Source of the DNA: Chloranthus sessilifolius
Taxonomy: Eukaryota; Streptophyta; Magnoliopsida; Chloranthales; Chloranthaceae
Assembly: GCA_021018995.1 (NCBI GenBank)
Contig: CM037597.1
Span: 20,740,887 to 20,804,886 of the forward strand
Reading direction: 5' to 3'
DNA: 64,000 bases
A program made the translations under genes and the position numbers. Below the pieces are notes generated by a model. It was not told the origin of the DNA. It did no database searches and saw only the letters and a list, made by a program, of their open reading frames with translations. Within the stretch, counting starts at the first letter, position 1. Each line of letters starts with the position of its first letter. Shown in pieces: positions 33,915 to 45,835 of the stretch.

Positions 33915-34519
33915 GAATTCTAAACACCAGGGAATATATTGTTAGACACGGCTGCAAGATTTGAATTTAATACCGCTATCGCTCATCTGGTTGAGTATTA
34001 AAGTCATTGCCTTCTAGAGCACCCTTCCATGTTTGTATGCCACTTAATGTCTGGATACACAATTTCTCTATGAAAATTTAAGGAAACTTGGATACTGGTG
34101 TCCTACAATTGCATGCTCAAGACGCTTTCTTTTTTCTCGTGGGAACGATGCTTCATCATGGATTTGATAACAATAACAATAAAGACTTGGATGATGATAG
34201 ACATCGGGGACTCGATAAGAAGGGTGTTTTCCGCTAATTCATGTCAAGCCATCAATAGGTGTTCTGCAGGCTGGGACCAGATCGGAAAATCTGTTGCGGC
34301 CCGAGTCTTCGGCTCTCGATCTTGGCGTCCCACATAGATGGATTCCGAGCGTGTTCATGACGATGTTGTATTCTCATGGGAGTCCTTGAAGAGTGTAGAG
34401 AACAGGATCTTCATCTTCTGTGGCTGCATTGGCAGCAGCAAGTTTATCGCAAGGACTTAATCTCCTTGAGATATCGCTTCCATTGGGAGGGCATTTTTCT
34501 TAATGCCAAGTAATTTGGT

Positions 34520-34949
34520 CTTCAGCTCATGAATGTGAGATTGAGGCAGAGAGGTGAACTAGTAGCTAGGGTACTCCAAATCTCATGGGCATAATCACAA
34601 TGGAGCACATAAGGAAGAACAGATTGGGAGATGGTGGACATTAATGCTGCCTTCACCATCAGAGGCTCTGTGCAAAGGATTGATGGAGTCATGGCCATCA
34701 ATGCTGCCTTCACCATCAGAGGATGGAATGGTAGGTGATGGACAAGGGATGAACTTGTCTACATAACCAAAGAGGAGGTTAGCATGGACTGCGCCCTTCA
34801 TTTGGGTCTTCCATACAATGTAGTTTTTGGAATCAAGTCAGACGGTGACTAGGGAGGCGGCGTTTGAAATGAAGAAGGCCAGGTGGAGGGTAGAGTTGGT
34901 AGGGAGGGCCATTAAGACCGTTGGATCGAAGAGGGCTTTTAGCCGGAGG
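34520..34949 (-). pseudogene. Ty1/copia gag N-terminal fragment
   Basis: On the minus strand, downstream of the primer-binding site, about 34,850-34,690 reads LDSKNYIVWKTQMKGAVHAN, LLFGYVDKFIPCPSPTIPSS. This is the typical start of copia gag (a short N-terminal gag_pre-type region). A 50-60-bp segment is duplicated within it (DGEGSIDGHDSIN / DGEGSINVHHLP; about 34,635-34,725). The remainder of gag and pol is absent. Confidence 0.7.
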
Positions 34950-34961
34950 GCTCTGATACCA
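34950..34961 (-). other. Retrotransposon primer-binding site (initiator tRNA-Met)
   Basis: GCTCTGATACCA on the plus strand is TGGTATCAGAGC on the minus strand. That is complementary to the 3' end of initiator tRNA-Met and lies directly after an LTR end (CA). Confidence 0.85.
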
Positions 34962-35150
34962 TGAAAACTTATACAAGAAAAGAATAGCACCCCTTACCCT
35001 CATTAGGGTTTCGGTAGACTATATATATACGAATGAGAGGATATGGTTTACATGTAGACTGCTGGGAGCAATCCCAGCCAAGTATTCAATATAGAATGTG
35101 GCCAAGTATTTTTAAAGAAGGGGAAAACTACTGTGTATCACTAATACACT
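34962..35150 (-). repeat. Ty1/copia 5' LTR (right edge approximate)
   Basis: Directly abuts the primer-binding site and ends ...AAGTTTTCA on the minus strand. A TATATATATA stretch near 35,018-35,030 fits a minus-strand promoter. The outer edge is not identified, because no second LTR is present for comparison. Confidence 0.55.
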
Positions 35151-35639
35151 GCTCTTGCTTTTCTCGACTCTTCGGGGAAGAGGGGACTTGGATGACAACG
35201 GGCAAGAGTTGATGGATTTCCTTGTGGATATTCTGCTTTTGCTGCCTCAGTCATCCACTGTATGTATGTTTTTCTTTTGAGCAGGTTAGCATCATAATGC
35301 AACGAGGGTTTTGTGCGGCTAGTGCTCCGCCAAGGTTTTAAATATTATAGAGTCTGGATTCATATAAAAAACCTTCAGTAAAAATTTCATGATTTTATCG
35401 GGTACTTTCATTAATGAGAACTTAGTTCAGTTTTGTGTTTTAGTTTATAGGAAGTAAAAGACCATTGTGCTCCATTCATTAATCAAAGTGTTACATGAGT
35501 TGATGCCCTTCATGCTTTTAATGCCTTAATTTCTCAATAAAATACAGCACCGGGTCTATAGATATATTTATAGGTTTAATATATTCTTACAGCATTTCGG
35601 ATCCTCCGTGATAATATTACTGATGCTGGGTTGCTTTGA

Positions 35640-36045
35640 ATGTTGCATGTTATGGAGAAGGATCTGAAATCTGCCTGACTTCAGTCTACAGACAGTGTGA
35701 TCCTGATGCGACTGTGAATATTTTTCTTGGGATCGAAGAGGCAAAGGAGATTACTGAAACTATGATAGACAAGATTGAGGATAGCGGGCCATGAAGAAGA
35801 GCATGAGGCAACACCCAAAGATGTGGTTACTTGATGAAGAGATTCCGTGTTCCGATGATTTCGATGGTGACGATGAAGATGCCATGCTTCTTGTCAACCG
35901 CTGGAGAAGCAAAGGTGGACTGAAGTTTATGTGTTTTGTGCCGGGACCTTGGAAGCTGTTCCATACTTAAGCCATTTGTTAAGGCAATGAAGTCTGATGC
36001 ATATGCTGCCTGTGAATCTCAAATTAGCAACCTGTTTCTTCCTTC
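35640..36045 (+). pseudogene. Possible exon fragments of an unrecognised gene
   Basis: About 35,640-35,795 reads LNVACYGEGSEICLTSVYRQ, CDPDATVNIFLGIEEAKEIT, ETMIDKIEDSG, then a stop. About 35,880-36,040 in other frames reads RWTEVYVFCAGTLEAVPYLS and DAYAACESQISNLF-like sequence after frame changes. The composition is protein-like, but I do not recognise the family and the frame is broken. It may be a processed or captured gene scrap. Confidence 0.25.
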
Positions 36046-36065
36046 CAAGAAACCAATATAGGAGT

Positions 36066-36380
36066 GATAAATTTGTTTATCCAACTCAAAACCAATTGGC
36101 TATGAGCAGAGATGCCCAAGATATTATAAGGGGAGAGACAAGGCTATATTTCACCCGATGTGGGACTAAACTTCAACATGCCCCTGCACGTGTTGGCGAC
36201 TGAGCCAAACCATGTGAAGAAATGAACTGGGTGGCGTGGAGTGGAGAAAGGCCTGCTCTTATACCATGATAAATTTGTACATCCATCTCAAGACCAATTG
36301 ACTATGAGTGGAGAGGCCCAAGATATTATAAGGGGAGAGACAAGGCTATAATTTACTCGAGATGGTACTAAACTTCAACA
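36066..36380. repeat. Two direct copies of an LTR-like 115-bp sequence
   Basis: Copies at about 36,066-36,180 and 36,268-36,385 share AACCAATTG, CCCAAGATATTATAAGGGGA and CTAAACTTCAACA. Before the second is CTCTTATACCATGA, close to a primer-binding-site/LTR junction (GCTCTGATACCATG). Similar sequence is common in plant LTR elements (from memory). It is probably a decayed small LTR element or two LTR pieces. Confidence 0.45.
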
Positions 36381-36912
36381 AGTAGATGGTTTTGCAGAAA
36401 TTTTTGCTGATCAATGGCTGCATCAAGACGCTCTCTTTAGAAAAATGTTCATAAATGCTTCTTAATAGCTATTTTTTCTTATTAATGCTTGTATATAGAA
36501 ATATTTCTAATAACTATCAACAATGCATACCCATTTCTTTGTCAGTTTGGCTATGAGGCTTGCAGCTTGCTCTTGCTAAATCTCCAAAATCTTTGCACAT
36601 AAATATAAAAATTTTCATTTTTGGAACTACTGGAGCATCTATAACTTCCATTGTTGGTTAGTGTAGAACAAAAACAACATTAGCGTTTCCATCAGCATGT
36701 CAAGAGTATCAACCATACGAGGCTCCCCTTACCTTATCAAATCAGGAAATAATTAACATCCATGGTGTCTTCTTGGCCTTCAAAAAAATTTGTGGTAGCT
36801 TTTTATGGATTTGGTGTCTAAAAGGTTCTCATAAGGTTGTTAATCTTGGAATCAATGTTCGGATTAATAGATAGGTCTTGTAATACCATCCTTTGCAAGT
36901 TCGCTAGAAACA

Positions 36913-37105
36913 TAGGGTCGTGTTTGGGATTGCTCTTTGAGGCAACGAGCAGCTCTCCTCTGTGCAGAGTGCTTTAGTATGCGATTGTGTTTGGTTGTAA
37001 GCTCTCTTATCTTCTTCGGTAAATGAAAGAGTTGAATTTGATTAAACCTGCTCTTTTAAGTGGGCTGCTCCTTGGCTCCAAAGAGCAATCCCAAAAACAG
37101 CCATA
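36913..37105. mobile_element. MITE with inverted ends (about 190 bp)
   Basis: The left end GGGTCGTGTTTGGGATTG, then CTCTTTG, is matched in reverse complement by the right end (CAAAGAGCAATCCCAAAAACAGCC). CATAG lies on both sides (36911-36915 and 37102-37106), so the target duplication could be ATA or CATAG. No coding capacity. The superfamily is not assigned. Confidence 0.65.
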
Positions 37106-37144
37106 GTTACTAAATGGGAACTTTGGCGCTTGCTTTTGATGGGT

Positions 37145-37218
37145 AACCTGCGATCTCATGCTTGCAATATTTGGAGCTTATGGGTACCTGCGATCTCATG
37201 CTTGCAATATTTGGAGCT
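37145..37218 (+). repeat. Tandem duplication of about 43 bp
   Basis: ACCTGCGATCTCATGCTTGC followed by AATATTTGGAGCTT occurs twice in a row. There is nothing to indicate a function. Confidence 0.85.
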
Positions 37219-37835
37219 TTGGAAAACTCCACCTACAGATCAAGGGATACCTCCTGCTGGCTGAGTACCTTTGCTCATGCCTACATACAGTTTTTTCCCC
37301 TTTTAATACACATTGTCAATCATCCGGAAAAAAAAAAAACTGTTTCTGAGGAGACGGTCATATGGAGCAGGAACTTAAAAATGTTCGAGGAGCAAAAAAC
37401 TAAAATTACCATTCTTTTGCTATTGCTATTTTTTAATAGATTCAGAATGATATATACAAACCGCAATTGATAGTAGTTCGAGGTGGCCCAAGTAGTACCA
37501 ATGAAGACGCCTGATCATCTGTTTGACCTGGCATTGGTGTGCATCTGGCCAAATATTGTGCAAGCCATGTTAGATTGAATGCAGACTGTATTATTGCCCT
37601 TACAAAGTAGTAATTAGCAGATCTAGCCAATAGAAATGGTGACTTTCATCATGGCTCATCTGCATTGTACATTGATGCCATGTTTGTTGTATAGATGATG
37701 TGTATACCATTCTTGGTGTTCAAGCCTGAGAACATATTGTCAACTCTACGTGAAATGTTATATAAATTATTTCAGATTTTTCTATTACTGACGTATTAAT
37801 TGGATTGACATTAAAAACAAGTAAATCTTGGTGCT

Positions 37836-38055
37836 TTGACTTTTATTATACGTTCACCGACTGGGTTGCTCAGAATCACTTCGGGAGAAGATCTCATGTC
37901 AATCGTGGAATGCAATATTTGGTTCGGGCATCAAATCGCTTCTTCTGAACTGATGGATGTTATCAAGACTCAAAGAGAGTTAGCAGGGTGGAGCCAGGAT
38001 TTTCTTCCAAGGGGGCAAGTTATGGCGACAGAGAAAATTAGTATTAGGTAAGAAG
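37836..38055 (+). other. Exon-like stretch ending at a GTAAG donor, unrecognised
   Basis: The open frame reads SPTGLLRITSGEDLMSIVEC, NIWFGHQIASSELMDVIKTQ and RELAGWSQDFLPRGQVMATE, ending at ATTAG|GTAAG, a good splice donor. An overlapping frame is also partly protein-like. I cannot name a family. It may belong to the same broken gene as the fragments near 35.7-36.0 kb. Confidence 0.25.
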
Positions 38056-38424
38056 CTCGTGCCAGGTATCTTGGTCCTTTTTTGAAATGTGTGTCATATG
38101 AAATTAGCGTTTATCTCAAGCTTCTTTTTGACATTCACAGTTTGTTCTATTATTTGCCTACACTGACACTGATTGGGCTGGGTGCCTCAATGCTTGCAAA
38201 TCTATTGAAGAATATGTGCAAGCTTCCTTGGGTCTAATATGATCTTATAGAGTTGTCGAAAACAAGCAACCGTTGTTGCTCGTTCCTGTGAGCTCACATG
38301 GCTGCAGTCATTGCACATGGCAATCAACTTCTACTTTGTTTGTAACATAGTTGGTTGGCGCGATCTTGATATATTCGATTCTTTCCTACAGAGAACCAAC
38401 ACACTGACCTTCACTATTTCTTTT

Positions 38425-38515
38425 ACTTTCAATCACTTTAGCTCATTTGAGGGGTTTGTAAAGGAATTACATCCAATCACTTCAGCACATTTGAGGGGTT
38501 TGCAATCATCACCAT
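38425..38515 (+). repeat. Short imperfect tandem repeat
   Basis: CAATCACTTTAGCTCATTTG then AGGGGTTTG, repeated about 50 bp later as CAATCACTTCAGCACATTTG then AGGGGTTTG. The surrounding 38.1-39.3 kb shows nothing further. Confidence 0.7.
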
Positions 38516-39301
38516 GTGTGATTAATTTTGTAATTTCTCACATTATTTGTAACACAACCAACTATATATACTAACATTTATTCTCCTTCTCAAGTTGAGA
38601 AACTGAGAATATATCAAACGAAACCAAAAGAAAACGAGAACAAAAGGATCAGCAACAGGAGAGCTTCGGCATATTTACCTTAATCATCCGCGATTCGATT
38701 TTTTTGGAGATTATTTAATAGTAAAAATTTGGGTTATCTTGGTAATTTTATTAAGCTAATTAACAAAATTATTTATAATCTTATACTTTTAAATGATTTA
38801 AGGTTAGGTGTTCTATCAGTCAAAACTTCATATGGAATTTTATCTATTTTTTTATGATGAATATGACTTGACTTGTGTGTAAAGGGTACCTCTGCTCACA
38901 CCTACGGGATTATTGAAAGCACCTACATCGGAAACTCAATTAAACCCATTGATGAAATTTACGTTAGCGATTCATTCTCCAAATAACGGCTCTCACGCAT
39001 CGCACGTGTATCCACTAGTAAAAGGGCTAATCTCTATAATGAGCCAAATTAAAGGCTCTCAAATGGCTTTTCGTGGTTTAGATAAATATTGTGACATGTA
39101 TGGACGGATGTTTATGACATATACAGACTTTAGAGACCACAGACAACTGTGTGTTCTCAAAGTCTAAGTGCTCCACTGTCTCTAATTAGCTCTTGCCTCA
39201 TTCTAGCCCAAGTTTGCTAATGATCTATTAAGAAATGTCAAATGGGTGGCGTTATCTGCAGCCGTTAAACTTGTGAAGGACACGTGTTTCTATTATAAAA
39301 A

Positions 39302-39602
39302 ATCGTTGACTGCCTTGAATCAAATAATGGAGATCTTTTTCGTCCCAATCTTTGACAACATATATATTGAGGTCATGGCGCACCTATCAGATGGTCACAT
39401 ATTGATTCCACATGACAAACATCCCCAAAAGTGATCGTCCGATAGGTACGCTTATGATCACAATCACTTGTGGGGATGTGTGTCATGTGAAATCATGATC
39501 TAACCGTTTGATAGGTGCGCCATGAGCTCAAGATCTATCATGTGGAAGATTGGGAAGAAAAAATGGCCTCTTTCATCTGATTCAAGATAGTCAACTGTTT
39601 TT
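39302..39602. mobile_element. MITE-like inverted-repeat element (about 300 bp)
   Basis: The left arm (TTGACTGCCTTGAATCAAAT ... CGTCCCAATCTTTGA ... GCGCACCTATCAGA ... CATCCCCAAAAGTGATC) is repeated in reverse complement by the right arm (GATCACAATCACTTGTGGGG ... GATAGGTGCGCCATGA ... TTCATCTGATTCAAGATAG). It has no ORF and belongs to the same family as the elements at 39.95, 41.7, 57.0 and 57.4 kb. Confidence 0.65.
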
Positions 39603-39949
39603 TATGATGAAAATGCATATATTCTTAACAAATTTAATCGGTACAAATAAAGCCACCTTATAAAATAATAAATTTTGTAAGAGAACAATCTCTTCTCTTT
39701 ATGCCGAAAGAGCTCCAAAGTTCTAGTGGAATCTAACTAAGCAATTAGACAAAGGTACACAAAAGAGAGGCTTACAGATACGATTTTAAAATTAGTAACT
39801 TGTTAATTCGAAATTGTTCATCGAGAAGCAAGGTTTTTATTATTGTTAAGAGTTGGTATTAGGTAAAGGACAACTTCTCTCTCTAAACATTAATTAGCAT
39901 GGAAATTAGTGAAACAATATTTTAAAACTTTTTTGATCGAGTACTTTCA

Positions 39950-40280
39950 TCTTCAACTTAAGATTCTTTCCTCCCAACTTGTATTTCAAGCACTTGAAAT
40001 ATTGACTATTTTAAATTAGATGATGGAGATCACTTTTGCCTCAAATTTTCACACAATGAATTTGGGGATCATAAACTCACCGTCGAACATGGATGCCACG
40101 TGGATTCAAATTTTTCCCATTTGATGGTAGGCCAGGATGAAGAATCCATTGTGTGGAAGATTAGGGAAAAAGGATGAAGAATCCATTGTGTGGAAGATTA
40201 GGGAAAAGGATCTCCCTCATCTGATTCAAAATAGTCAACATTTTAAGTACTTAAAACAAAGGTTGAGAGGGAAGAATTAT
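39950..40280. mobile_element. MITE-like inverted-repeat element (about 330 bp)
   Basis: The ends CTTTCCTCCCAACTTGTATT ... TATTGACTATTTTAAATTAG and the reverse complement of AATAGTCAACATTTTAAGTA ... GAGAGGGAAG match over about 65 bp. Within it GAAGAATCCATTGTGTGGAA then GATTAGGGAAAA is tandemly duplicated (40138-40205). Confidence 0.65.
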
Positions 40281-43190
40281 GAGTTGTAAATAAAGGTACT
40301 CTTTTTTATTTAGTGTTATAAAAATTTATGCATCTCTTAAGATTGGCAGAAGAAGATTGCCCCATGCACTATTTTTTGACCCTCCATATATTATTATTAT
40401 TATTATTATTATAGAGAACAATCGCTCATTCCTGCCTTAAGTAGATTAGGCCATGCCTTTTTTTTCTTTGATGACTAAGAAAGCATAATTGTCCAACTAA
40501 CATTTATGACTACACTAAATTTATGATTATTGTGTGGCTTGTGGCTCAACAAAAGGTTAACAATATTGCATCCTTGAGATATAAATTCAATCATCAACTA
40601 TGACGATGATGGCCAATGGTCAAGTCCTACCAGGTAGAATCGGAACTCCAGTTCTTACCCCATCCGTTGCCATCGGAAATAAGAGAATTTTGACTACACA
40701 TCATGATATAAAAACTGACAAAATGAAACACAAGTGCAAGATTTAATGGAATTCATTTTATATATTGCGTATCCATATATCAGTAATTAGGATCAGAGTA
40801 CTTGTTTCTCATTTGTGTGGTACAGATGACCCGATCACCATCCTCAGTGCTCAGTCCTACCTACCCTATCATGTTAGTGTATGATTTACTAAATACAACT
40901 ACTAGATACTCCGATTGACAAGAAACAAGGATCATGCAGGTGACAAAGACGTGCGTCTCTTTCTATTAATTTCATCTCCCAATACAATATCAGTTGCCCT
41001 CTGCATATAACTTTAAAATGTTACATACCATTTTATTCATAAATTAATAAAGAATTGGAGACCTTTGGGGCGTCAAAAGTAACTAGCGTTCTACCATGCT
41101 TACATGGAAATGACGTCTCGATTAGATGCTCTAAATCCTCCACATTTTATTGTCTTTCTTAACTATAAATGTTCCCGTTAAAGGAGAGATTCTAAAAGAA
41201 AAAAAATTTCACTGTCATATTTATATATAAGTAAAAATCTAAAATAATAGGAAATTTTTAAGAAAATATATAAGAAAATAGTAAAAATAAAAGTAAAAAT
41301 TGCATTTAATATATAATAATTTTAGATTTTATAATTAAGCCTAGTGGCCCAGCTGCGCCAAACTCATTTCTAGAATCTTACCCATTAAAGTTTATATTTA
41401 TGATTTAGAGGGCATTTAGATAACTACATTTTAGGTACATGTCTTTATTAGATGTTAAAAAATATATGGGATGATTTAGAAAATAACTTTAAAGGAGGAG
41501 ATTTAGAAAATTATCCTTTTTATTTAATGTGGCACATATCCCAAAAACTAACTTTAGAATCATGTTTGGGCACAATGAGTTACACGTAGTGTTAAGGTCA
41601 CTTTTCAAAGATGTGTGTTATGTGAAATTAAAAACTAATCGTCTATTCCATAAAAAAAATTAAAAAAAAAGCTAATCGTTTGAGAGTACGCCCATGACTT
41701 CAAGATCCATCTTGTGAAACATTGGGATGAAAAATGATCTCCATTATTTGATTCAAAGCAGAGCATAGGATTTCAACTTGGGTGGACTCAAAGATTTGAT
41801 AGGTGAATTTAGAGGTATTCTCACAAAAAAGAAAATCATTCGTTGGTGTGTTATTATATGTAAATGTAATATTGTCGAACTTTTGATAACCGTGTGACCA
41901 AGGATCAAACATGTTTTTATCATTAGCATTGTAAGGTTACGAAGTACACTTGTAATTTGGAATTCAACTGTATATGAAGACAAAATTTTATTAGAAGCTG
42001 AACACAAAAATCTTTTAATCATTTTGAATTATATAATAGAGATATTTTTTCAATTCAATTTTTTAAGTTTTGTTCGAGAGTCAAGAAAGTGCCTGTTTCC
42101 GAGCTTTTATGCAGAAAATGTCATTTCCTGACACTTTATGAGATTTTCCTGTGTTCGGGAGTTTTTATTGGGCTACGTGTTTTCATTGCATTTTCCAGAG
42201 AAAATAGACGTTTTGTTTTTGGAAGATTTTGCTCAGGAATGCTCAATTTCTGAGCTTGGGCTACTATAAGACACATAAGGAGTCCTACTGAATCCTTTCT
42301 TCTCCAGCCAATGTTCCAATTAAGTGTCATTTAAACACAACTTTTAAATGTAGGGGTTGACGATTTAAATGAGGAGTAAATCTGACATTTACTTCATGCA
42401 CCCACCAATGACATTTAGAAGTGTCGTTGGTAATTTCTCATTGCAACCACCTTGAAGCCGGTGGGAGACTTTTCAAACAATGATGATTTATATTACTCCG
42501 AGCTCATTTCTTATAATCTGCCCAACAGAAGTCTTAAACACATTGTCGATTTGATGTCTAAAATTTTTGACAATCATCCGATCAATATAACCGCTTAGAT
42601 GAAGCTCATAAATATGCGTGGCTATAATATACCGAAGAACACAATACACTTTCTGGCATTTTCTTGAGTAGGTGTAGAACACAAGAAAAGGTCAGAAATT
42701 GGAGGAAAATGAGTTTATGAATAATTCAAGAACGTTCTCAAGGAAAATCACTTTCCTCAGAAAGTTAGTTTCGAAAGCGAACCTGAGGTAGTAATGTTTT
42801 AAGCTTTCCCGAGAAAAGCTCAAAAACTGCCAACGAGCCCTTAGAGTCAAAGTCTTTAGATCATGGTGCACTTATTAGAGCACACCAGGTGGCACAAATA
42901 AAAAAGTGAGCCAACTACCAAGTTCCCAATACCTTAGTAGTTAGTACAAGCATGTGGTGGGGCAGCATGGAAGCCCAAGAAGAAATTGGGGTGGGCTTTA
43001 AAAGCTTTTCCCACTCTTTGTATGATCCCTTTCTAAAATTAATAATAAATTGAATTATAGAGATGTAAACTGTAATTTTGAGTGGGGAAGAGAGAGGAAA
43101 AGAGTGTAGAACCCATTGATAGTTGCTCTGACCAACACTAACTCCAAGTATACCCTGTAGGATGGGTATTTGTTCAAAGGCAATCGCCTA
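40280..43190. other. AT-rich unassigned sequence
   Basis: No gene is supported. It contains an ATT microsatellite (about 40388-40412) and a fragment of the MITE family at about 41690-41790 (CATGACTTCAAGATCCATCT ... TTGATTCAAAGCAGA). The 41.2-41.35 kb part is very AT-rich. Confidence 0.5.
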
Positions 43191-43612
43191 TTCATCCCTC
43201 ACACTTCATTGCGTGACTTTCACATTTGAGAATTACATGGAGGGATTGCCGGACATTTCTGCATAAAAACTAGTGTACTGTTGATAATAGATTTTATTGG
43301 CCTAGCCTAATAAGAGATGTTTCTCGGGTTGTATAGCAATATTGTTCATGTCAAGAGTAAACAAAATACTAGTCTCATACACCCTTTACCCGTGCACACA
43401 CACCGTGGCATAAGACATCTCGATGGATTTCGTGTCGGACTCCCCAAGACTCCGCGAAAACACGATTCCATTTTTGTGGTATTGGACCGCTGCTCCAAAA
43501 TGACCTATTTTATACCTTGCTCTAAAACCTCCGATGCAGCTCTTATTGCAAAATTATTTTTCGGGAAAGTTGTGCGTCTCCATGGATTTTCCAAAATCAT
43601 CGTGTGAGATAA
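43190..43612 (+). pseudogene. Ty3/gypsy integrase fragment of a different lineage
   Basis: Begins in the zinc-finger region (RDFHI-like sequence, then ELHGGLPGHF-like and a YWP-like stretch, in broken frames). It continues into the catalytic core (GFRVGLPKTPRKHDSIFVVL, DRCSKMTYFIPCSKTSDAAL, FFGKVVRLHGFSKIIV) and stops just before SDRD. The wording FVVLDRxSKMxxFIPCxKTSDA is typical of other plant chromovirus groups and differs from the Tekay-like copies here ([14 protein letters not shown]). It is an isolated relic. Confidence 0.75.
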
Positions 43613-44025
43613 GGTAAGACCTTGCGCCACATGATGGATACCATGCTATAAATTACTTCGGCCTGTCACCATGTAAAAACCCATAAAATCGACTAGTGAG
43701 GAAGTTATGAGAAGTGAAGTTGTCAATCCCTATTATATCAACTAAAAAGTAGCCATTTCTCTTTGGCAACTCAAATTTTATTAAAGTATTTGCCTCACTC
43801 ATTTAGATTTATATAATGCGAATAGCGAAAATGTTTACATGTACAATGATCTACAATAAGCAAATAATGATTTGACTTATCTTAGTGATCTTATTGCCCC
43901 TCAATCCTATCATTAATGTTTTGTCACTTGCACATAAAATTATGAAGCTTAGGAAGAGCCCTATGCTACATCAAGGTTGTGTTGTATAACAAGTAGGGTT
44001 GTCAACATGCAAGGTCAGGCCATGA
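43612..44025. other. Unassigned sequence
   Basis: Between the integrase relic and the minus-strand LTR relic. AT-rich, with no supported feature. Confidence 0.4.
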
Positions 44026-44740
44026 AACAACGCACCTGACTTGATTTTTAAAAAGGATCGGGCATATAAGCTTGGCCCAACAGGTTAGGTCGAAATGAAA
44101 ATGAGAATATGCATTTGATGTTGGAAAAATTATGAAATGTTAATCTGAAATAATACAGGGAACCGGTCCGAGGCATGAGAAATATCGTTGTCTTTGAACC
44201 AATATTTTCCCCCACCACTTCGACAAAGTGATCACCAACAGGTTACCAGTAAACTAGTTCCAGGATACAACGAATCAACTGTGTATTCTTGTGAAGGATT
44301 TGGTGAATTCGTTCACGCTATCTGAACTGTGATAGCCAGCGATTTTCCCTACCCAAAAACCTGAGTCGTCGGTTCATGCATCTCAATCCAAACATAATAG
44401 CTCGATTCTCCCGAGTTACCAGAGTGGAAGAACCGGGCCATTAGCATAATGTTAAGCACGCATACACACAAGATCATAATACGCAACGAAACTAGCAGAG
44501 CGAACAGCTAACTAACTAGCACATAGGCTTAAGGAAAACAAGCTAACTAACCATAGTGGTCAACATTATGCAAAAAGTCCATCAGTGAAGGTCATTCTTC
44601 ACCTAAACAGTGGAGCCACACATATTCACATTGTATTCTTTTATCCGAGCATTTACCTTACAAAATCTCAAACTATCACACACCACACGATAACAAAACT
44701 CTTAAAATCTGTAAGACAAAATAAGCTCCACCCGACGTAG

Positions 44741-44841
44741 CTACCGATAATGCTCCTCAGGCAGATCCTCCTCCTCGTCTCCGGGGGTATAGTCCAGATC
44801 CTCTTCCTGCTCCAGATCTCGCACGGGGTCAGCTCCCGCAG
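44741..44841 (-). other. Acidic reading frame in the minus-strand LTR
   Basis: After TGTCTCAG the minus strand reads DPVRDLEQEEDLDYTPGDEE, EDLPEEHYR, then a stop. This is comparable to the acidic frames at 6372-6490 and 54880-54977. All are short and rich in Asp/Glu/Pro. Confidence 0.4.
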
Positions 44842-45077
44842 CTGAGACATATAGTCGAGGAATGAGCTTCATCCAAGCTCAGTAGGGATATATATAATGC
44901 AAAATGATATAGAATCATTCTACTCATGGCATAGATGCATATACAAATCATTTAGCAGTTTAATAAACTATCGAAAGCATGCAAGCATGAGCAAGTATTT
45001 GAAAAGCATGTGTTTATAAACATGTCATGTCATGATGCAAAGAGCGTATGAATTGGAATCAATAATCGAGCAAGGAT

Positions 45078-45268
45078 CATAGATCAAAATTTCGTCCGAT
45101 ATCGATACGGTACATTGAATGTACCGTATCGGTCATATATATGTATTAACCGGACAATACATTCAATGTATCGTTCAGTACCATCCAATACCGATACGTA
45201 TCGTCCGTACGCATCGACGATTTTGGGCTCGGACGATATGTATCGGTTTTTCGATATTTTGATCCATG
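45078..45268. mobile_element. 191-bp MITE with 8-bp target duplication, nested in the LTR relic
   Basis: Terminal inverted repeats CATAGATCAAAATTTCG and, on the right, the reverse complement of CATGGATCAAAATATCG. It is flanked by GCAAGGAT on both sides (45070-45077 and 45269-45276). The interior holds a perfect 29-nt odd palindrome (45103-45131, centre G) and a 15-nt one (45157-45171), both centred on ACATT(G/C)AATGT. An 8-bp duplication fits hAT- or Mutator-type transposition. Confidence 0.75.
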
Positions 45269-45835
45269 GCAAGGATACACAAATCAAGCATATAGGACTA
45301 TATAATCAAGCATGACACAAAACAAGCATATAGGATCATATAATCGAGCATGGCACAAAACGAACCTATAAGATCGTAAAGTCAAGCATGTCACATCACA
45401 TCAAGTAATCGAGTCACATTTTATTAGCGTGAGTATCCCGTAACGGGAAATATAGAGCAGTCCGTAGCGGACACAAGGTAAAAGCCCCGGGGACTCCACC
45501 TCCTCTTGGAGATTCCACTCCACTCACCTCTAATCACGAGCACGAGAAATGACTTGTGGCAATTGCATCTCAGAAGGAACTGTGCTGAAATATCACTATA
45601 TTTTGCACCCAAAGAACGACACTTAGTCATCCAATGAAAGTCATTTGACAGTTGTTATGAAGTTTTAGTGGTTTCAGGTGTTTTTGACTGTTGAATCTTG
45701 CAGGAGCGTAATTGAGCGTAATTAAGGGTTGCACGAGAACATTAGACCAAGAAGCCAGAAGAACCATCGAAATTCGTGAAAATAATTGATTCGTCTAGCC
45801 TCCACTAGAGGAATGAAGATATTGCATGTCATAGT

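Larger units (their letters stand above)
44025..45630 (-). repeat. LTR relic of a related Ty3/gypsy element, minus strand
   Basis: The reverse complement carries the same ordered landmarks as the two Tekay-like LTRs: paired CCCGTAACGGG / TCCGTAGCGGA motifs (about 45429-45470), the GAGCTT..AAGCTC hairpin (44864-44880), the acidic frame (44741-44841) and an LTR 3' end region (44025-44240). That end region also occurs at 59668-59872. The outer start of this LTR (on the right) is not identified. No matching internal region adjoins it, so it is a solo or decayed LTR. A 191-bp MITE is nested in it. Confidence 0.6.
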
